Shown here: positions 60,917 to 64,000 of the stretch, piece by piece
How the letters are laid out: every line of letters starts with the position of its first letter
Position numbering within the stretch: the stretch's first letter is position 1
NCBI RefSeq assembly: GCF_003432115.1
Contig: NZ_QWDC01000001.1
Span: 744,001 to 808,000, forward strand
DNA: 64,000 nucleotides
Source of the DNA: Mucilaginibacter conchicola
GTDB lineage: Bacteria; Bacteroidota; Bacteroidia; Sphingobacteriales; Sphingobacteriaceae
Reading direction: 5' to 3'
Translations under genes and position numbers: made by a program
Notes under the pieces: model-generated
Told to the model about the DNA's origin: nothing
What the model saw: the letters and a program-made list of their open reading frames with translations, nothing else
The model's database searches: none

Positions 60917-61708
60917 ATGAGTAATTTTTGGGCTTATTTAAAAACCAGGCAATTCCGCAACACCATATTATTAGTTGTAGCAACAACCATTGGCATTGTG
61001 CTTATTGCGTTTTTCAGCCTCAGTTCATATACCCGTCATGGCCAGGGCATCCCCGTTCCTGCATTAAAAGGGATGAATGTAGATAAAGCCATGGCTACAT
61101 TAAAAGAGCAAGGTTTTAACTATAAAATAGATTCGGTTTTTGTGTTAGACCAACCGCCGGGCACCATTGTAGAGCAAGACCCCGATGCAGGCACCAACGT
61201 TAAAGAGAACCGTACTATATACTTGACCATGGTTACCCAACTGGCGCCAAATGTATCGCTGCCTGATGTGGTTACCGACCAAAGCATTTACCGCGAGGCG
61301 GTTGCCATCCTGTCAAACTATGGTATCAAAGTCGGCGATACTACCTACGTATCAGACATAGCCCGCGACCGCGTGTTAGAAGTGCGCATGGGCGGCCAGG
61401 TGATAAAACCGGGTACCAAAGTACCAAAAGGCACCAAAGTTGATCTTGTACTGGGTAACGGCGAGGGCGCAAGCGAGGTAGAGATACCGGAGCTGGTTAA
61501 CTTAGACCTTGATGCTGCTAAATTTGCTATCCGCGGAGCTAAACTTACTGTGGGCACCATTATTTACCAGGGCGCTATTACCGACAGCGCAAATGTTGTT
61601 GTGGTATCGCAATCACCGATGAAGATCGATTCGCTGAGTACTACCAGCATAGGTACACGCATTAACTTAACGGTTACACAAGGCAAGGCTTCTGATGTTC
61701 CAAATTGA
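60917..61708 (+). CDS. PASTA-domain membrane protein
   Basis: A 263-residue single-pass protein. One transmembrane helix (TILLVVATTIGIVLIAFFSL, about residues 17-36) is followed by three extracytoplasmic PASTA domains (about 45-112, 114-185, 186-262): IPVPALKGMNVDKAMATLK, VSLPDVVTDQSIYREAVAIL and VEIPELVNLDLDAAKFAIR. PASTA modules bind peptidoglycan-like ligands; here there is no kinase or transpeptidase part. The ATG at 60917 (MSNFWAYLK) is preferred over the one 36 bases earlier. Overlaps the next gene by 14 bases. Confidence 0.87.
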   Translation: MSNFWAYLKTRQFRNTILLVVATTIGIVLIAFFSLSSYTRHGQGIPVPALKGMNVDKAMATLKEQGFNYKIDSVFVLDQPPGTIVEQDPDAGTNVKENRTIYLTMVTQLAPNVSLPDVVTDQSIYREAVAILSNYGIKVGDTTYVSDIARDRVLEVRMGGQVIKPGTKVPKGTKVDLVLGNGEGASEVEIPELVNLDLDAAKFAIRGAKLTVGTIIYQGAITDSANVVVVSQSPMKIDSLSTTSIGTRINLTVTQGKASDVPN

Positions 61709-62000
61709 TGCAAAACAGTTTAATGAGCGTTTGCAGAGCGGCACACCGATAAATATACTTGACGTTCGCGAACCTATCGAGTACCATAGTTTCAATATTG
61801 GCGGGCAAAATATCCCCGTGAATAAACTGAAGGATAGCATTGATAACATCGGCTACAACAAAACCAACGAGATAATCGTTATTTGCAGTGCGGGTATACG
61901 CAGCGAGGCAGCCTGCGAAATACTGGATGCTAACGGCTTTAAAAACGCTGTAAACCTAAAAGGTGGTTTAATAGCTTTACAGAGAGAGAAAAACCAATAA
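61695..62000 (+). CDS. Single-domain rhodanese
   Basis: A 101-residue cytosolic sulfurtransferase. The domain is complete: ILDVREPIEYHSFNIGG, IPVNKLKDS, and the active-site loop ICSAGIRSEAACEIL with the catalytic Cys in a CSAGIRS form. It transfers sulfane sulfur from a donor such as thiosulfate. It starts 14 bases inside the PASTA gene and is followed by mltG after 23 bases, so it is in one operon with cell-wall genes, an odd pairing. Confidence 0.9.
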   Translation: MFQIDAKQFNERLQSGTPINILDVREPIEYHSFNIGGQNIPVNKLKDSIDNIGYNKTNEIIVICSAGIRSEAACEILDANGFKNAVNLKGGLIALQREKNQ

Positions 62001-62023
62001 AAAAGAATCTACCTTAACATACT

Positions 62024-63043
62024 ATGAAAAAATTTTGGATAGCACTTATTGTCATTGTAGTGCTTTCGTTAATTGGTACCGGCGTGTTCTACTACCTGCG
62101 CTTTATGGGGCCAAACGTTACCGATAATCAGGATTATCTTTATATAAAAACAGGATCGAACATTGATGATGTTTACAAAACCATTGAGGAGAAAGGCATC
62201 GTAAACGATACTAATTCGTTCCTGCAGGCGGCGCAGAGCATGAAATATCACACCGTTAAACCGGGTAAATACCGATTAACAGCCGGCATGAGCAACCGCG
62301 CATTTATCAATATGCTAAAAGCGGGCAACCAGGAAGCGGTTAAATTCTCGTTCCATAACTTCAGGCTTAAAGAGCAGTTTGCCGGCTATGTGGGTAAAAA
62401 CCTTGAACCGGATTCGGCATCGATGCTTGCCTTGCTTGATTCTGCAAAGTTTGCCGAGCAATACGGTTTAACAACTGATAACATTTACACCGTATTTATC
62501 CCGAATACTTACCAGATCTACTGGAACACCACACCCGAAAAACTTTTCAAACGCCTGTACGCCAACTATGAAAAATTCTGGACGGCTGAGCGTAAGCAGA
62601 AAGCGGCCGCTATAAACCTAACCCCGCAAGAAGTTTACATCCTGGCCTCAATTGTAGATTCTGAGGCTTTGTTTGATAGCGAGATGCCAACTATTGCAGG
62701 TTTATATCTTAACCGCTTAAGGAAAGGCCAAAAGCTGGAATCAGACCCTACGGTAATCTTCGCGATAAAAGATTTCACCATTAAACGTGTGCTTAAACGC
62801 GACCTGCTTACCAACTCGCCATACAACACCTACCTGTACAAAGGTTTGCCGCCGGGCCCTATCATGATGCCTTCTATAGCGGCTATTGATGCGGTATTGA
62901 ACTATGAACACAACGACTACATTTACATGGTAGCGAAAGAAGACTTCTCGGGCCATCATAATTTTGCAAAAGATGAGGCCGGCCACAAAGAGAATGCCCG
63001 TAAGTATCATGAAGCACTTAACCAAAGGAATATTAAACGCTAA
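62024..63043 (+). CDS. mltG: Endolytic murein transglycosylase MltG
   Basis: A 339-residue inner-membrane enzyme that cuts new glycan strands and ends their growth. One N-terminal helix (WIALIVIVVLSLIGTGVFYYL) precedes a LysM-like region (about 40-100) and the YceG domain. The catalytic Glu is in LASIVDSEALFDSEMP (SIVxxE), followed by IAGLYLNRLRKGQKLESDPTV and SPYNTYLYKGLPPGPI, all typical. The SIVEKE form of E. coli is replaced by SIVDSE, but the conserved Glu remains. It couples to the thioesterase gene by a one-base overlap. Confidence 0.93.
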   Translation: MKKFWIALIVIVVLSLIGTGVFYYLRFMGPNVTDNQDYLYIKTGSNIDDVYKTIEEKGIVNDTNSFLQAAQSMKYHTVKPGKYRLTAGMSNRAFINMLKAGNQEAVKFSFHNFRLKEQFAGYVGKNLEPDSASMLALLDSAKFAEQYGLTTDNIYTVFIPNTYQIYWNTTPEKLFKRLYANYEKFWTAERKQKAAAINLTPQEVYILASIVDSEALFDSEMPTIAGLYLNRLRKGQKLESDPTVIFAIKDFTIKRVLKRDLLTNSPYNTYLYKGLPPGPIMMPSIAAIDAVLNYEHNDYIYMVAKEDFSGHHNFAKDEAGHKENARKYHEALNQRNIKR

Positions 63044-63450
63044 TGTTCCAGAACGATACTAAGATTAGGGTGCGCTACGGCGAAACCGACCAGATGGGTT
63101 ATATGTACTACGGCAATTATGCCGAGTTTTTTGAAGTTGGCCGTGTAGAGGTATTCCGCGCATTGGGCCTTACCTACGCAAGCATGGAAGAACAGGGCGT
63201 AATGATGCCCGTGCTGGAGATGAAGTGTAAATACCTTAAGCCCGCCCGTTACGACGAGGAGATCACTGTAAAGGTCACCATGGATAAAATGCCCGGCGTT
63301 AAGATCCATTTCCGCTATGATCTGTATAACGAGCGCGATGAGCTGATACACGTTGGCGAAACGCTGCTGGCCTTCATTAACATGAAAACCAACAGGCCAT
63401 GCCTGCCACCTGTCGAATTTCTTGAAAAATTAAAGCCTTTTTTTGAGTAG
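63043..63450 (+). CDS. Acyl-CoA thioesterase, YbgC/4HBT type
   Basis: A 135-residue hot-dog-fold thioesterase. The active site is in RVRYGETDQMGYMYYGNYAEFFEVGRVEVFR, with the Asp of ETDQMG that acts in 4-hydroxybenzoyl-CoA thioesterases. Length fits YbgC. It hydrolyses acyl-CoA thioesters; natural substrate unknown. Between mltG and the BrkB gene, 11 bases before the latter. Confidence 0.92.
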   Translation: MFQNDTKIRVRYGETDQMGYMYYGNYAEFFEVGRVEVFRALGLTYASMEEQGVMMPVLEMKCKYLKPARYDEEITVKVTMDKMPGVKIHFRYDLYNERDELIHVGETLLAFINMKTNRPCLPPVEFLEKLKPFFE

Positions 63451-63461
63451 TTTTAAGGCTG

Positions 63462-64000
63462 ATGAAATGGCTGCATCGCTTTTTATTGCACTTTAAATTT
63501 TACCAATACCTTACCGACTGGACCAAAACGGTTTACATCCCCGGTTTCAGGCCATTGCCCCTGCATACAGTTATGGTATTTTTTGTGTCGGAGATCCAAA
63601 AAACATCGCTCACCAATCGGGCGGCTGCTTTGGCGTATAACTTTATGCTGGCGCTTTTCCCTGCCATTATCTTTTTATTTACGCTGATAGCCTATATACC
63701 GATAAAAGATTTCCAGGACTACCTGCTTAACCTGATAGAGCTGATATTGCCTAATAATGCTTATAATGCTTTTGAAGCTACTCTTAAAGATATTATTAAG
63801 ATCCAGCATGGTCAGTTATTATCCATCGGTGTGATAACGGCATTGTACTTTGCAACAAACGGTGTAAGTAACCTCATGCAAGCCTTCAATAAATCATCAT
63901 TGGTATTGGAGACGCGCAGTTGGGTTAAACGCAGGTTAGTGGCGATCCTGTTAACCGTTGTGATAAGCGTTGCGCTACTCATTGCTATCATCATTATGAT
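63462..64000 (+). CDS. YihY/BrkB-family membrane protein, partial
   Basis: The first 179 codons of a YihY/virulence-factor BrkB protein, cut at the right edge. It starts MKWLHRFLLHFKFYQYLTDWTKTV and has the family hallmarks: RAAALAYNFMLALFPAIIFLFTL (helix 1), the LLNLIELILPNNAYNAF segment, and helix 2-3 with LSIGVITALYFATNGVSNLMQAFN. Full proteins are about 300 residues with six helices. The family's function in the inner membrane is not settled. Confidence 0.9.
   Translation, partial: MKWLHRFLLHFKFYQYLTDWTKTVYIPGFRPLPLHTVMVFFVSEIQKTSLTNRAAALAYNFMLALFPAIIFLFTLIAYIPIKDFQDYLLNLIELILPNNAYNAFEATLKDIIKIQHGQLLSIGVITALYFATNGVSNLMQAFNKSSLVLETRSWVKRRLVAILLTVVISVALLIAIIIM

Overview
The window is about 64 kb of a chromosome from a Bacteroidota bacterium, most likely family Sphingobacteriaceae (Mucilaginibacter/Pedobacter-like). 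The grounds are repeated TAnnTTTG -7 promoter boxes with very short leaders, Bacteroidota-only families (DUF5686, DUF3943, DUF4833, DACNV, DUF6428), a Sphingobacterium-type serine palmitoyltransferase, and the intergenic palindromic elements usual in this family. No phage, plasmid, insertion sequence, rRNA or CRISPR array was seen. Both ends cut genes: alaS at the left and a BrkB/YihY membrane protein at the right.

Layout. 1-10 kb: alaS (partial), a MerR regulator, ComEC, small secreted proteins, a four-gene minus-strand operon (CDF transporter, NUDIX, BioA, ferritin-like di-iron protein), a lipoprotein with a possible His/Cys dyad, and a class I aminotransferase. 10-17 kb: a porin-like protein and a complete tripartite RND efflux operon. 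17-27.5 kb: the most interesting region, a sphingolipid/inositol-lipid gene group on the plus strand. 27.5-33 kb: secreted proteins, TruC, a metallo-beta-lactamase hydrolase, a DAC-family sensor protein (DACNV type) and a decayed tRNA. 32.4-35.1 kb: a likely quinone/electrophile detoxification operon (pirin, MhqO-like dioxygenase, MhqD-like esterase, GNAT). 35.2-49.7 kb: ordinary housekeeping and signalling genes (Crp/Fnr regulator, FabF, NIPSNAP, SDR, two sensor kinases, methionine aminopeptidase, NlpC/P60). 49.8-55 kb: alcohol dehydrogenase, two paralogous SDRs, an AraC regulator and Ddl. 55-57.1 kb: an arsenic operon (arsR, DUF6428, arsC, aquaporin) with two palindromic operators. 57.1-60.7 kb: a periplasmic redox operon (aldo/keto reductase, cupin, NTF2-like, secreted flavodoxin) beside an AraC regulator. 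60.9-64 kb: a cell-envelope operon (PASTA protein, rhodanese, MltG, thioesterase, BrkB).

How the genes work together. The 17.2-27.3 kb group can be read as a nearly complete route to inositol phosphoceramide. Serine palmitoyltransferase makes the long-chain base. A GNAT-fold protein may N-acylate it. Inositol-3-phosphate synthase makes the head-group precursor. A CDP-alcohol phosphotransferase attaches it to a phospholipid. An FA2H/Scs7-like di-iron hydroxylase may 2-hydroxylate the acyl chain. A PAP2 protein with the sequence landmarks of fungal Aur1 may transfer phosphoinositol to ceramide. GtrA, a DUF4833 protein and a DUF5686 outer-membrane protein are interleaved and have no assigned role. 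Related inositol-lipid genes are known from Bacteroides thetaiotaomicron, and ceramide phosphorylinositol is known from Sphingobacterium, so the novelty here lies in the compact arrangement, the Aur1-like and hydroxylase steps, and the unassigned members.
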